Below, in pieces: positions 27,411 through 34,767 of a stretch of DNA of 64,000 nucleotides. Source of the stretch: Variovorax sp. PMC12 (GTDB lineage: Bacteria > Pseudomonadota > Gammaproteobacteria > Burkholderiales > Burkholderiaceae_C). The number at the start of each line of letters is the position of its first letter. The stretch's first letter is position 1. Made by a program: the position numbers and the translations under genes. The notes under the pieces were generated by a model that was not told the origin of the DNA, made no database searches, and saw only the letters and a list, made by a program, of their open reading frames with translations. The stretch is from positions 5,139,501 through 5,203,500 of the forward strand of contig NZ_CP027773.1 of assembly GCF_003019815.1 (NCBI RefSeq). The letters are read 5' to 3'.

Positions 27411-27444
27411 AAAGTCCCGCGCAGCCTCTGCGACGGGACTTTTT
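27411..27444 (+). terminator. Rho-independent terminator between tRNA-Ser and integrase
   Basis: 9-bp outer stem AAAGTCCCG/CGGGACTTT with an inner stem CGCAG/CTGCG, one bulged base, then a T-run. It insulates int from tRNA transcription. Whether it is host or phage DNA depends on where the attachment core ends. Confidence 0.85.
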
Positions 27445-27546
27445 CATTGGGGAAATCGTCTTTTGGGGTCCGGCGCAATCTGTTGCGAACTGCCTCTAGC
27501 CAAGCACCAAACATGGCATCAGTCATGGTATTTTCTGGCCGATACC

Positions 27547-28692
27547 ATGACCCTTACTGTTAAAGCTGTTGACGCCGCTAAACCGCGCGAGAAGGCCTAC
27601 AAGCTGACCGATGCGCATGGCCTGTACTTGTTCGTCTCTCCGGCTGGCTCCAAGAGCTGGCGAGCGAACTACACCGCCGGCGGAAAGCAAAAGACGAAGA
27701 CCTACGGTCTTTACCCGATGGTGAGCCTGGCCGACGCACGGAAAGCGCATGCCTCCGCTAGGGAGGGGGCGCCGGCCATCACAAAAGCGCCAACCTTCGA
27801 GGCGGTCGCGCGTGACTGGCTGAGGGCGAAGCTGCCGACGCTCTCTAACGGCAAGCATCAGATTCAGGTGGAGAACACCCTAGAGCGATATGCATTCCCT
27901 CAGCTCGGCGCGCGGCCCATCGATTCCATACCTCGCTCGGAATTGGTCACTGTGGTGCGGGCTGCGCAGGCCGGCGGAAAGATCGAAACCGGTCACCGGG
28001 TAGCAAGCCGCATATCGGCCGTCTTCGACTTCGCGCAAGACACGGGCGTGCTTCAGCAGCATGGTGCGGCCGGCCTGACGCGCGTGCTCATCGCGCGAAA
28101 GACAAAGAAGCCTATGGCAAGCATCCCGGCGGAAGAGGCCGGCGAGCTTATGCGGGCCATTCATGGCTACGAAGACTCGGTGACTCGGCTCGGCCTGCAA
28201 CTACTGGCTCACACGTTCGTTCGGGTGGGCGAGTTGCGCGGCATGCTGTGGGGTGAGCTGAAAGAAAAAGGCGCGGTGTGGGTGGTGCCGGAGACGCGAA
28301 TGAAAATGCGCATTCCGCATGTGGTGCCTCTGTCGCGCCAGGCGCAAGCGATTCTTGCGACGCTGCGAGAGATGAGCGGGGATGGTTCGCTCGTGCTTGA
28401 CTCTCCAATCCGTCCCGGACACCCGCTGTCGGAGAACACGTTTCTGTTTGCTCTCTATCGCTTAGGCTACCGCGGCCGAATGACGGCGCATGGATTTCGT
28501 GCCTTGGCATCGACGGTGCTAAATGAACGTTCCGGCTTCCCTCACGACGTAATAGAGAGGCAGCTTGCGCACAAGGAAACGGATGCAGTGCGCGCGGCGT
28601 ACAACCGCGCAGAGTATCTCGCACAGCGCCGTGAGTTGATGCAATGGTGGTCAGACTGGCTCGACTCTGCCGAAAAAACCAAGATTGCGTAA
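27547..28692 (+). CDS. int: Tyrosine recombinase, P4-type prophage integrase
   Basis: Catalyses site-specific integration at tRNA-Ser. In its 381 aa the N-terminal arm-binding domain (DUF4102-like, about 1–75) has DAHGLYLFVSPAGSKSWR; a core-binding domain follows, then the catalytic domain with Arg226, His315-x-x-Arg318, His342 and nucleophile Tyr352. ATG 27547 matches the normal family start; an in-frame TTG at 27463 would add 28 residues unlike the family. Confidence 0.95.
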   Translation: MTLTVKAVDAAKPREKAYKLTDAHGLYLFVSPAGSKSWRANYTAGGKQKTKTYGLYPMVSLADARKAHASAREGAPAITKAPTFEAVARDWLRAKLPTLSNGKHQIQVENTLERYAFPQLGARPIDSIPRSELVTVVRAAQAGGKIETGHRVASRISAVFDFAQDTGVLQQHGAAGLTRVLIARKTKKPMASIPAEEAGELMRAIHGYEDSVTRLGLQLLAHTFVRVGELRGMLWGELKEKGAVWVVPETRMKMRIPHVVPLSRQAQAILATLREMSGDGSLVLDSPIRPGHPLSENTFLFALYRLGYRGRMTAHGFRALASTVLNERSGFPHDVIERQLAHKETDAVRAAYNRAEYLAQRRELMQWWSDWLDSAEKTKIA

Positions 28693-28821
28693 CGGCACCT
28701 GCTTGTAAGTACTAATGGCTCCGGTGGGTGATCTCGCCGAAGCTCGCCAGCGTTGCGTGCTTCCCTGCGCGTGGATTAAACCCGTTGATTCCTGAAAATG
28801 AATGATGAGGAGAAGAGACAA

Positions 28822-30267
28822 ATGAACGATCAAGCGGAAAAAACTAATGAAGCGGCAGTGCTTAAAATCGGCGCTCCGAGTGGAGGCCCGGCAATCTCCC
28901 CAATAGAGAATGTGGCTAAAAATTATATTCAAGCAATAAGGGGTATAGCTCAAACTGCCCAGATTGCGCTCCCGCATTTTGACGAATGGAAGAACGCCGA
29001 GCTCAACAAAATTGCGGCGAAACTCAATAAATACGTCCCAATAAAGTCGGAAAAAGAACACACAACATTCAAGTTTACCGCCGCACGCGATTTTGCGGAA
29101 TTTACAGAAACTTGGCGAGAGTTTAAAGAGCACTTAGGGCAAAACCCTTCGGCTGTTTTGGCAAAAAGTCTATTTACACATCTTTTTGCAGAGTTTGACT
29201 CATATATAGGTGAATTGTTAAGGGTAATTTACCTAAAAAGCGACAAGTTAATTAAGGGTATTTCACGTGAAATATCGCTTTCCGATCTGATGGATTTTTC
29301 TTCTTTGGCGGATGTCAAGGTTGCGATGGTTGACAAGGAGATCGATACATTTCGGCGAGAAAGTTATATAGAACAATTTGCGGCTTTAGAGAGAAAGTTA
29401 GGACTATCGTTAAGAAAATTTAAAGAATGGCCCGCATTTGTTGAACTATCGCAACGCCGGAATCTTTTGATTCATAACGGCGGATTAGTAAGCGAGCAGT
29501 ACTTGACTGTGTGCGCTAAGGAGAAGTACTCCTTTGCTGACAAGGTGAAAATTGGCGACCCACTCGAAGTTTCTTTTGAATACTTTTCAACTGCCAGTCG
29601 CATCCTTTCTAAAGTCGGATTAATGCTGGCTTACACGTTGTGGAGTAAACTTTTCCCTGAAGAGGCGCCGATATTTCATATGTCTTTGAATGAGACCATG
29701 TATCACTGCCTACAACACAAACGATGGAAGTTTGTCGGGGAACTCCGCGATTTCGTGCTTAGTGAGCCATTGCGAAAAGACCTGTCGGAAATGGACCTGA
29801 GGATTCGAATTATCAACGCTGCCATCGGTTTGAAATTTTCCGGAGATACTGAGGGTGCTAGTGATTTATTGAAATCGGTTGATTGGACGGCGAGCATCAG
29901 AGATTTCAAGCTAGCTACGGTTGTGCTAAAAGATGAGTACGCCGAAGCGGTCGAAATCATGAAGAGCATTGGCAAGGCTGGCGAGATCATTCAACAATCT
30001 TGTTATCACTCGTGGCCTCTATTTACTGAGTTCAGAAAGCAGCCTGAATTTTATAAGGCATATGCAGAAATTTATGGTGAGCCATTCTCGGAAACTGTTC
30101 AAACTTCAGATGGCGCCGTGCGTGCTCAGGCTACAGCGCCCGAGACGCTTCCCACCATTGATATGGGTCAGCCGGTTGGTGAGGCGGAGGTAAGGGAGAT
30201 CACTCCGAAGAAGGTTGCATCGAAAAGGGCTAAAAGCGCCTCGAAAGCCAAGCCAGTTAAAAGCTAG
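28822..30267 (+). CDS. HEPN-motif protein, candidate phage-defence cargo
   Basis: 481-aa protein without a named family. It has helical N- and middle parts. FAEFDSYIGELLRVIY (about 122–137) and QRRNLLIHNGG (211–221) fit the HEPN RNase pattern R-N-x3-H (Arg213, His218). The C-terminal half looks like α-helical repeats, ending in a Lys/Ala-rich basic tail. It is clearly AT-richer than its neighbours, indicating separate acquisition. The ATG at 28822 was chosen for AGGAGA upstream; an in-frame ATG exists at 28798. It sits between int and the early-left operon, a common cargo position. RNase activity and a defence role are inference. Confidence 0.8.
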   Translation: MNDQAEKTNEAAVLKIGAPSGGPAISPIENVAKNYIQAIRGIAQTAQIALPHFDEWKNAELNKIAAKLNKYVPIKSEKEHTTFKFTAARDFAEFTETWREFKEHLGQNPSAVLAKSLFTHLFAEFDSYIGELLRVIYLKSDKLIKGISREISLSDLMDFSSLADVKVAMVDKEIDTFRRESYIEQFAALERKLGLSLRKFKEWPAFVELSQRRNLLIHNGGLVSEQYLTVCAKEKYSFADKVKIGDPLEVSFEYFSTASRILSKVGLMLAYTLWSKLFPEEAPIFHMSLNETMYHCLQHKRWKFVGELRDFVLSEPLRKDLSEMDLRIRIINAAIGLKFSGDTEGASDLLKSVDWTASIRDFKLATVVLKDEYAEAVEIMKSIGKAGEIIQQSCYHSWPLFTEFRKQPEFYKAYAEIYGEPFSETVQTSDGAVRAQATAPETLPTIDMGQPVGEAEVREITPKKVASKRAKSASKAKPVKS

Positions 30268-30481
30268 CACCGCAACATTTATTGACTGAAGTTTCGACGA
30301 ATCCGCGTAGGTCCGCCACACGCCATCGTGTCAGACCCGCGATTTTTACTGGCTGTGGTAACTGCTGCATTTTGACTTTGTTCCAAAATGTGGAACGACC
30401 CATCGATAGCATCGCTGCGGCTTCGGCGGCGGGAACAAGAAGTTTTTCTTTTGCAATTTGGTTCATTTTTGTTGCATTCAT
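30257..30481 (-). CDS. AlpA-like / excisionase-type DNA-binding protein
   Basis: 74-aa protein with a MerR-like helix-turn-helix: LLVPAAEAAAMLSMGRSTFWNKVK followed by a wing (QPVKIAGLTRWRVADLRGFVE). This is the AlpA/Xis pattern: activator of excision or excisionase. It is the last gene of the early-left operon, near int, as expected of xis. ATG at 30481; an ATG five codons later and an upstream TTG are alternatives. Its 3' end overlaps the HEPN gene by 11 bases tail-to-tail. Confidence 0.75.
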   Translation of the reverse strand: MNATKMNQIAKEKLLVPAAEAAAMLSMGRSTFWNKVKMQQLPQPVKIAGLTRWRVADLRGFVETSVNKCCGASF

Positions 30482-30532
30482 TGTTAGGCGGCTGATTTCT
30501 GACGGGTGGCTTAAGCGCAAGAAAATGCACGC

Positions 30533-31267
30533 TTAGCTGGTACTTTTGATGTTGAATCTGATGCGGTCAGGAGAGATTCCAATTTCGCGGGCAATGAAAA
30601 GGGACAGTACTTCGACCTGAAGGTGGTTTACGTCCCGTGCATTGGTAATGACCGCTTCGGGTTTGAAGCGGCTTCCGTCCGTTGCGCTGACGTGGGCCCC
30701 CTCCGCAGCGCCGGTATGGCCAGGGCGGATAAGTTGCCAAATCACGGCGCCGGCCATGCGCAACGCATGGGCCTCGTTGTCAAACCGTACGTCAGTGACG
30801 ACGAAGCGGGTTTCGCCTTCGCGACGGTAGTAGGCGAGGTTTCTGATGAGCTGCTGAGTCCAATAGCTTGGCGACTGGGCGCGGCGGTACTCGGTGCCCC
30901 ACCACTGCATGATTTGCCGTGGGCTGCGCGGCTCGTCGAGCCATTCGTCGCTGAGTGGCGTGCGATGGTCGGGCGACGCGGCCGACAACGACAGGACCAC
31001 AGCGGCGAGGAAGTCGCGCGGCGCGAGGCGCATGCGTAGTGCGACCGTTGCAACGTTTTTCAAGTGGGGGGCGTTTAGGTCGTCAAGCGATACGCCGAAG
31101 GCGTTGGAGACCTCGCCGCGCAGGGCGTCGGCGAAGGCCAGTTTTCGAAAGCGGCCGTGCGCCACCAGTAGGTCGGCCGTGGTGTCTTTGCCGGCGCCGG
31201 CGTGGCCGGTCAGCGCGATGAGGTGGTGAAGCGCAGGGCGCTTCACAGGGGGCGTGGTGAAGGTCAT
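30533..31267 (-). CDS. Phage deoxynucleoside monophosphate kinase
   Basis: 244-aa P-loop kinase. ALTGHAGAGKDTTADLLV (about 18–35) is the Walker A of the AAA/dNMP kinase group. QIMQWWGTEYRR (about 118–129) and VVTDVRFDNEAHALR are the conserved substrate blocks. It converts dNMPs to dNDPs for phage replication. Distal gene of the PL operon. Confidence 0.85.
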   Translation of the reverse strand: MTFTTPPVKRPALHHLIALTGHAGAGKDTTADLLVAHGRFRKLAFADALRGEVSNAFGVSLDDLNAPHLKNVATVALRMRLAPRDFLAAVVLSLSAASPDHRTPLSDEWLDEPRSPRQIMQWWGTEYRRAQSPSYWTQQLIRNLAYYRREGETRFVVTDVRFDNEAHALRMAGAVIWQLIRPGHTGAAEGAHVSATDGSRFKPEAVITNARDVNHLQVEVLSLFIAREIGISPDRIRFNIKSTS

Positions 31268-31288
31268 AGGGCGAGGCGTAGGGGGGGG

Positions 31289-31630
31289 CTAGGCGGCTTG
31301 TGGGGCTGCGGGGGCGCGCGCGGGCAGAAGCTCGCACGAGGTGATGGCGGCGTGCGTCTCCGGCGACATAGCGCCGGGCATCGCGCGTGGATTGGTGAGC
31401 ACCAGGCGCAGCGCGTCGCCGGCCTTGAGGTCGGGGTGCCTTGCGCGCCAGTCGGCGGCGGCCTGCCCGGCCCAGCGCGTCACATAGACCTCGACGGTGC
31501 GCGGCCCTTGGTTGTCGATCAGGCGCATCTTCAGCACGAACTCGCCCGCGTCGGACTTGTGTTCGCTGACGGCCGGGCGGCCTGGCCGGTCCTTGCTGAT
31601 GAAGAAAACGCCCGTAGTGATTGTGGTCAT
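31289..31630 (-). CDS. Hypothetical phage protein
   Basis: 113 aa, starting MTTITTGVFFISKDRPGRP. Alternating β-pattern (EFVLKMRLIDN, TVEVYVTRW, ALRLVLTN) suggests a small all-β domain; an OB-fold nucleic-acid binder is possible but unproven. The ATG overlaps the stop of the upstream gene (ATGA), and GGAG lies about eight bases upstream. Confidence 0.7.
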   Translation of the reverse strand: MTTITTGVFFISKDRPGRPAVSEHKSDAGEFVLKMRLIDNQGPRTVEVYVTRWAGQAAADWRARHPDLKAGDALRLVLTNPRAMPGAMSPETHAAITSCELLPARAPAAPQAA

Positions 31631-31788
31631 GGTGTGCTCCAGCCGTAGACGCACATCGCGGCGAGCACGATGGGCAGGACGATGAAGACCGCCACTGCGG
31701 CGACGGTCGCGAGGATGCGCGGCGAGGGCGCGACTGGCGATGTCCTCATGAGGCCAACGCCGGTTTCTTGGAACGAGGTCGAGCGCAT
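31627..31788 (-). CDS. Small membrane protein
   Basis: 53 aa with one strong transmembrane segment (ILATVAAVAVFIVLPIVLAAM, split about 25–45) and a short C-terminal tail. The start at 31788 follows the operon pattern of near-zero gaps; the stop overlaps the next start. No family recognised. A superinfection-exclusion role would be guesswork. Confidence 0.6.
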   Translation of the reverse strand: MRSTSFQETGVGLMRTSPVAPSPRILATVAAVAVFIVLPIVLAAMCVYGWSTP

Positions 31789-31798
31789 GGTCGGCCTT

Positions 31799-32071
31799 TC
31801 AGAATGGGCAAGCCGCGAGGGCGCGGCCCGGGGTGGTGAGGGCGATTTCGAGCGCGATCTCAAACACCTCTTCGTCAGAGGCGCCGTGTCGGCTCGCGAG
31901 CAGGGCCGCGCTCATCGGGTTGCGCTCGCAGTACGGCGAACCCGGCCGGTGCTCGTAGTGGTATCCGCCGCACCGGCAGAGCCGGTGGCCGGTTTCGCGC
32001 AGGTGCTGCGTGAACAGGCCATAGCTGCGGCGCCGCGTGCGGCACTCGGGGCAACGGAAAAGGAATGCCAT
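31799..32071 (-). CDS. Hypothetical zinc-finger-like phage protein
   Basis: 90 aa. C-x2-C (FRCPECR, Cys7 and Cys10), His22, CRC (Cys32, Cys34), several histidines and Cys48 suggest a zinc ribbon. The C-terminal half is helical (DEEVFEIALEIAL). The ATG at 32071 overlaps the stop of the upstream gene. Function unknown. Confidence 0.65.
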   Translation of the reverse strand: MAFLFRCPECRTRRRSYGLFTQHLRETGHRLCRCGGYHYEHRPGSPYCERNPMSAALLASRHGASDEEVFEIALEIALTTPGRALAACPF

Positions 32072-32271
32072 CAGGCTGCGTTCGCGGCTGTCTTCAGTGC
32101 GTCGATGCGGGCGCGCTCGAAGGCTTCGATTTCCTCCGAGAGCGACGGGTGCTCGGACGAGAGGAATCCGGCCACGTAGTGCCAGTTCGCATGCCCGCAC
32201 TCTTTGCTCGACTTCATCGCGCGGATGAGCGCTTGCACGGCAGGTGTGCGTCGCGCGCGCGGCGTCCTCAT
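32071..32271 (-). CDS. Hypothetical phage protein
   Basis: 66 aa, basic N-terminus, then helical, ending EEIEAFERARIDALKTAANAA. Both ends overlap neighbours through ATGA, showing strict translational coupling. No family recognised. Confidence 0.6.
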   Translation of the reverse strand: MRTPRARRTPAVQALIRAMKSSKECGHANWHYVAGFLSSEHPSLSEEIEAFERARIDALKTAANAA

Positions 32272-32618
32272 GCATCACCTCGCGCGCAGAGGTTGAGGGC
32301 ATCGATTTCGCTGTTGAGGGCGCGAGCCCGCTCGGCAAAGTCGGCTGCTGCCGGATGGGTGGGCGCATCCTCGGTGTAGGGCGCGACGGTCGCGTCCACG
32401 AGGCCCGGCAAGCTGATGCTGCCGAGCTTCAGCGCTTTGTTGGCGAGCGGCACGCCCATGGCCTGCCAGTTCGCAACGCCGGCGGCGCTGCAGCGGTAGA
32501 ACGCCTGGCGACGGCCCCGGATGGTACGGACCCAGATGTCTACGCGCGCCGAGCTGGTGGCCGCATGGCGCGTGGCGGCGCGGCTGTCGGTGGCGTGGTT
32601 GATTTGTGCGCGTGCCAC
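32268..32618 (-). CDS. Hypothetical phage protein
   Basis: 116 aa starting at GTG. The middle WVRTIRGRRQAFYRCSAAG looks like a short β-hairpin; the C-terminal half is helical (AADFAERARALNSEIDALNL). Four bases downstream of the first gene in the operon. No family recognised. Confidence 0.6.
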   Translation of the reverse strand: MARAQINHATDSRAATRHAATSSARVDIWVRTIRGRRQAFYRCSAAGVANWQAMGVPLANKALKLGSISLPGLVDATVAPYTEDAPTHPAAADFAERARALNSEIDALNLCARGDA

Positions 32619-32622
32619 AGCA

Positions 32623-32805
32623 TCAACCCTCGATGCGGGTGGCTTCGATCACCGGGCAGCCGGTGACTTTCTGTGCCAGTTCGAGGGCGTGCTCTGCATT
32701 TGCAGCGTGGAGCTGGACAAACGGCGCGGCGCCGGTGTCCGAGGGGTTCAGGTGCCCGAGGGCATCCCGAGGGGTGTAGTAGCAGCGATAGCGTCTGGCG
32801 TTCAT
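32623..32805 (-). CDS. Hypothetical phage protein, first gene of the PL operon
   Basis: 60 aa (MNARRYRCYYTPRDALGHL...). The ATG at 32805 has GGAG seven bases upstream and lies about 20 bases past the predicted PL start site. Compact α/β pattern, no family recognised. Confidence 0.6.
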   Translation of the reverse strand: MNARRYRCYYTPRDALGHLNPSDTGAAPFVQLHAANAEHALELAQKVTGCPVIEATRIEG

Positions 32806-32831
32806 GTCCGACTCCAAGTGAAGACGGACGA

Positions 32832-32871
32832 ATACTAGCGGCGCTATCCTTTTGCGTCAATAGCGGCGCTA
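32832..32871 (-). promoter_or_regulatory. PL promoter with two repressor operators (OL1, OL2)
   Basis: On the minus strand TTGACG (32855–32860), 17-bp spacer, TAGTAT (32832–32837). Two perfect copies of TAGCGGCGCTA lie at 32836–32846 and 32861–32871, 25 bp apart, one over the -10/spacer and one touching the -35. The same element occurs three times at the cI/cro control region. Confidence 0.85.
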
Positions 32872-32910
32872 GGATTAGGTCGGTGCTGATACATGTAGCA
32901 TTTCGAAACT

Positions 32911-33369
32911 ATGTCCAAGATGCTTTTCTTGTTGTTGGGTGGTCTGGCCTCTGTCGCTGTTGCGGGCGCCTCTGCACAGACGCTCTACCGCTGCGGAAAC
33001 ACTTTCAGTCAGACGCCTTGCGGTGAAGGAGCGCGCGAGGTCCGCGCGTCGGGGGTGGCGCAGCCGGTTGTTCCTCCGCCGCTGGCGCCGATCGATAAGA
33101 AGCGTGAGACTGATTTGGCGGCGCGTTGCATCCATGCCATTCGGACCATCCCCTCATGGAAGGATCGCGACAGCTTGAAGATTGCAGTGCCCGAGCGCGC
33201 AACGGCTGGGGTGGCGCGCGATGTGGAGGGGCGACGCATTGCCGTTGTCCCGTGGTACGGGCAGGTCAACGCAAAGAACAGCTACGGCGGGTATACCGGC
33301 GACAAGATGGCGAACTGCTACTTCGATTCCACCGAATCCCGAATCGTCGATCTATTTATCGCCCCGTAG
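32911..33369 (+). CDS. Secreted hypothetical protein (DUF4124-like start)
   Basis: 152 aa with a signal peptide (about 1–23, ending ASAQ) and QTLYRCGNTFSQTPCGEGA, which resembles the short DUF4124 β-hairpin found in many proteobacterial periplasmic proteins. The rest is unrecognised. It lies between PL and the convergent repressor gene, where lambda carries rex; it is probably a lysogen-expressed gene altering the host envelope. Its promoter must overlap the OL region. Confidence 0.7.
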   Translation: MSKMLFLLLGGLASVAVAGASAQTLYRCGNTFSQTPCGEGAREVRASGVAQPVVPPPLAPIDKKRETDLAARCIHAIRTIPSWKDRDSLKIAVPERATAGVARDVEGRRIAVVPWYGQVNAKNSYGGYTGDKMANCYFDSTESRIVDLFIAP

Positions 33370-33376
33370 CGCCAAC

Positions 33377-34123
33377 TTAGAGCTGCTCGCTGCGCCAGGC
33401 TGTGAGAATCTTTCCGAAAACCTGGAAGTCCATTCGCTCGGTGATATCAAAGGGGTCGTAGTCGCTGTTGAAGGACTTCGCTCGAAGAATCATCCCGTCC
33501 TCCTTGGGAATCCGCTGCAGCTGCTTAATGAACCCTTGCTTCCCGACTCGGAAGAAAAAGACGCCGTCTGTATCCACGACGTTCACGCCCCTGTCGCAGA
33601 GAAGTGGATCGCCCGGGTTGTACTTTGGCTTCATTGATGGGCCGAACCCTGTCACGATGCAAAGATTCTTCACGCTTGTGAAGTGGCGAACGTTCATGCG
33701 CAACCACTCGTGATCTACGCGCCAGCTCTTAATGAGTCCGGGAGGCTGCTCTTCCAGCTCGAACCCGAATCCCATCGCACCGCCGGTGTCGTACTGCGCA
33801 ATGATGAGGTCGCCGTTCAAGTCGTTCGGGCGTTGTGGCTGGCCTGCCACTGAGGCGGGATTTAACCGGTCAATCTCCGCCGCCACGCGGGGGCTGAAAT
33901 CCGCCACGCTGCACTGCAACTCAGCGGCAAAAGCCGCTGCCGCCTTTGGATTCAAAGCGCTTCGACCGTTGAGGTAGTGCCCGACGTTGGCCTGATTTCC
34001 AAGGTCGTAGCTCTCGCCGAAGACGGCTTGAGTTCGGTGTGGACGCGAATCCCACAGTTCGCGGAGACGCGCGGCCTCTGCAGCGTGTTCTTCAGTGAGT
34101 TTGGATCGTTTGCTGTCGGCCAT
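33377..34123 (-). CDS. cI: CI-like phage repressor (XRE helix-turn-helix plus S24 domain)
   Basis: 248 aa. The N-terminal helix-turn-helix covers about 30–70 (GNQANVGHYLNGRSALNPKAA). The C-terminal LexA/S24 fold has Ser163 in GPSMKP and Lys200 in GFIKQLQ, 37 residues apart as in LexA. An obvious Ala-Gly cleavage site at the usual distance is not visible; A93-G94 is about 70 residues upstream of the Ser. It maintains lysogeny by binding OL/OR. It is transcribed from PRM, divergent from cro. Confidence 0.93.
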   Translation of the reverse strand: MADSKRSKLTEEHAAEAARLRELWDSRPHRTQAVFGESYDLGNQANVGHYLNGRSALNPKAAAAFAAELQCSVADFSPRVAAEIDRLNPASVAGQPQRPNDLNGDLIIAQYDTGGAMGFGFELEEQPPGLIKSWRVDHEWLRMNVRHFTSVKNLCIVTGFGPSMKPKYNPGDPLLCDRGVNVVDTDGVFFFRVGKQGFIKQLQRIPKEDGMILRAKSFNSDYDPFDITERMDFQVFGKILTAWRSEQL

Positions 34124-34132
34124 GATAGAAAT

Positions 34133-34138
34133 TATTAG
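34133..34138 (-). promoter_or_regulatory. PRM -10 region for the repressor gene
   Basis: On the minus strand TAATAA about ten bases before the repressor ATG (34121–34123), with a TTGCCA-like -35 15–16 bases further up. The predicted leader is only a few bases, like lambda PRM. Confidence 0.5.
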
Positions 34139-34200
34139 CGCGGCTGTTGATATGGCAAACTAGCGCCGATATTGACCAATGACACTAGCGCCGCTACTAT
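34136..34200 (+). promoter_or_regulatory. PR promoter and three repressor operators (OR)
   Basis: PR: TTGACC (34172–34177), 17-bp spacer, TACTAT (34195–34200). Operators: 34136–34146 (TAGCGCGGCTG, degenerate), 34161–34171 (TAGCGCCGATA, one mismatch) and 34186–34196 (TAGCGCCGCTA, perfect), spaced exactly 25 bp start to start. Confidence 0.85.
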
Positions 34201-34207
34201 TCACGGA

Positions 34208-34450
34208 ATGCACAACCTGAAAGTAATCCGTGAACGGCTCTGCGTCACACAGCAGGTGCTCGCCGATGGCATTGGCTGTACGCAGGGGAATATCGGCCAC
34301 TACGAAAGAGGCCAAACACTGCTGCCTGATGTCGCGGCGAAGCTCATCGTGTTCGCGGCTTCGCGAGGTCTCTGCATTGGCTACGACCATGTGTACGGCG
34401 ACGCGCCCCTGCCGAGGCTTCGAGCGGAATTCGAGCGTGCGGATGCATAA
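34208..34450 (+). CDS. cro: Cro-like repressor
   Basis: 80-aa helix-turn-helix protein: VTQQVLADGIGCTQGNIGHYERGQ is an XRE-type domain (about 12–35). Divergent from cI across OR. The ATG at 34208 lies eight bases after the PR -10 box, so the mRNA is predicted to be leaderless; an in-frame TTG at 34172 lies in the -35 box and cannot be the start. Confidence 0.88.
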   Translation: MHNLKVIRERLCVTQQVLADGIGCTQGNIGHYERGQTLLPDVAAKLIVFAASRGLCIGYDHVYGDAPLPRLRAEFERADA

Positions 34451-34473
34451 AGCGTTAGCCGCCGGACCTCGGC

Positions 34474-34767
34474 CTAGGAAATCCATCCGTTCGCCGGCCG
34501 TAGCACGTCTACGGCGGGGGAAAGCACGCGCTCGCACAGTTGTTCCAACGCGGCGCGTTGACGCAGCGCCTGTAGCCCTTGGGCGCCTGCGCTTGCCGTC
34601 ATCACTTCCATCCATGCCGCGACGTTCTCGCGGCTCAAGTCTGGTTCGACCTCCAGCAGTTGCACGAGCTGCTGCAGGAATTGCTCGATGGCGTCGATGC
34701 GCTCCGCCAGCGTCGGAGCAGGACTCGCTTTCGCGAGGCACTGGCTTGTTTTTTCTGAGGTCTGCAT
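34474..34767 (-). CDS. Hypothetical helical protein, antisense between cro and cII
   Basis: 97 aa, mostly amphipathic helix (AERIDAIEQFLQQLVQLLEVE; LQALRQRAALEQLCERVL). Codon use is plausible for a real gene and it fills an otherwise empty 315-base gap, but it runs against the PR transcript, its ATG overlaps that of the CII-like gene on the other strand, and no clear ribosome site is seen. Confidence 0.42.
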   Translation of the reverse strand: MQTSEKTSQCLAKASPAPTLAERIDAIEQFLQQLVQLLEVEPDLSRENVAAWMEVMTASAGAQGLQALRQRAALEQLCERVLSPAVDVLRPANGWIS

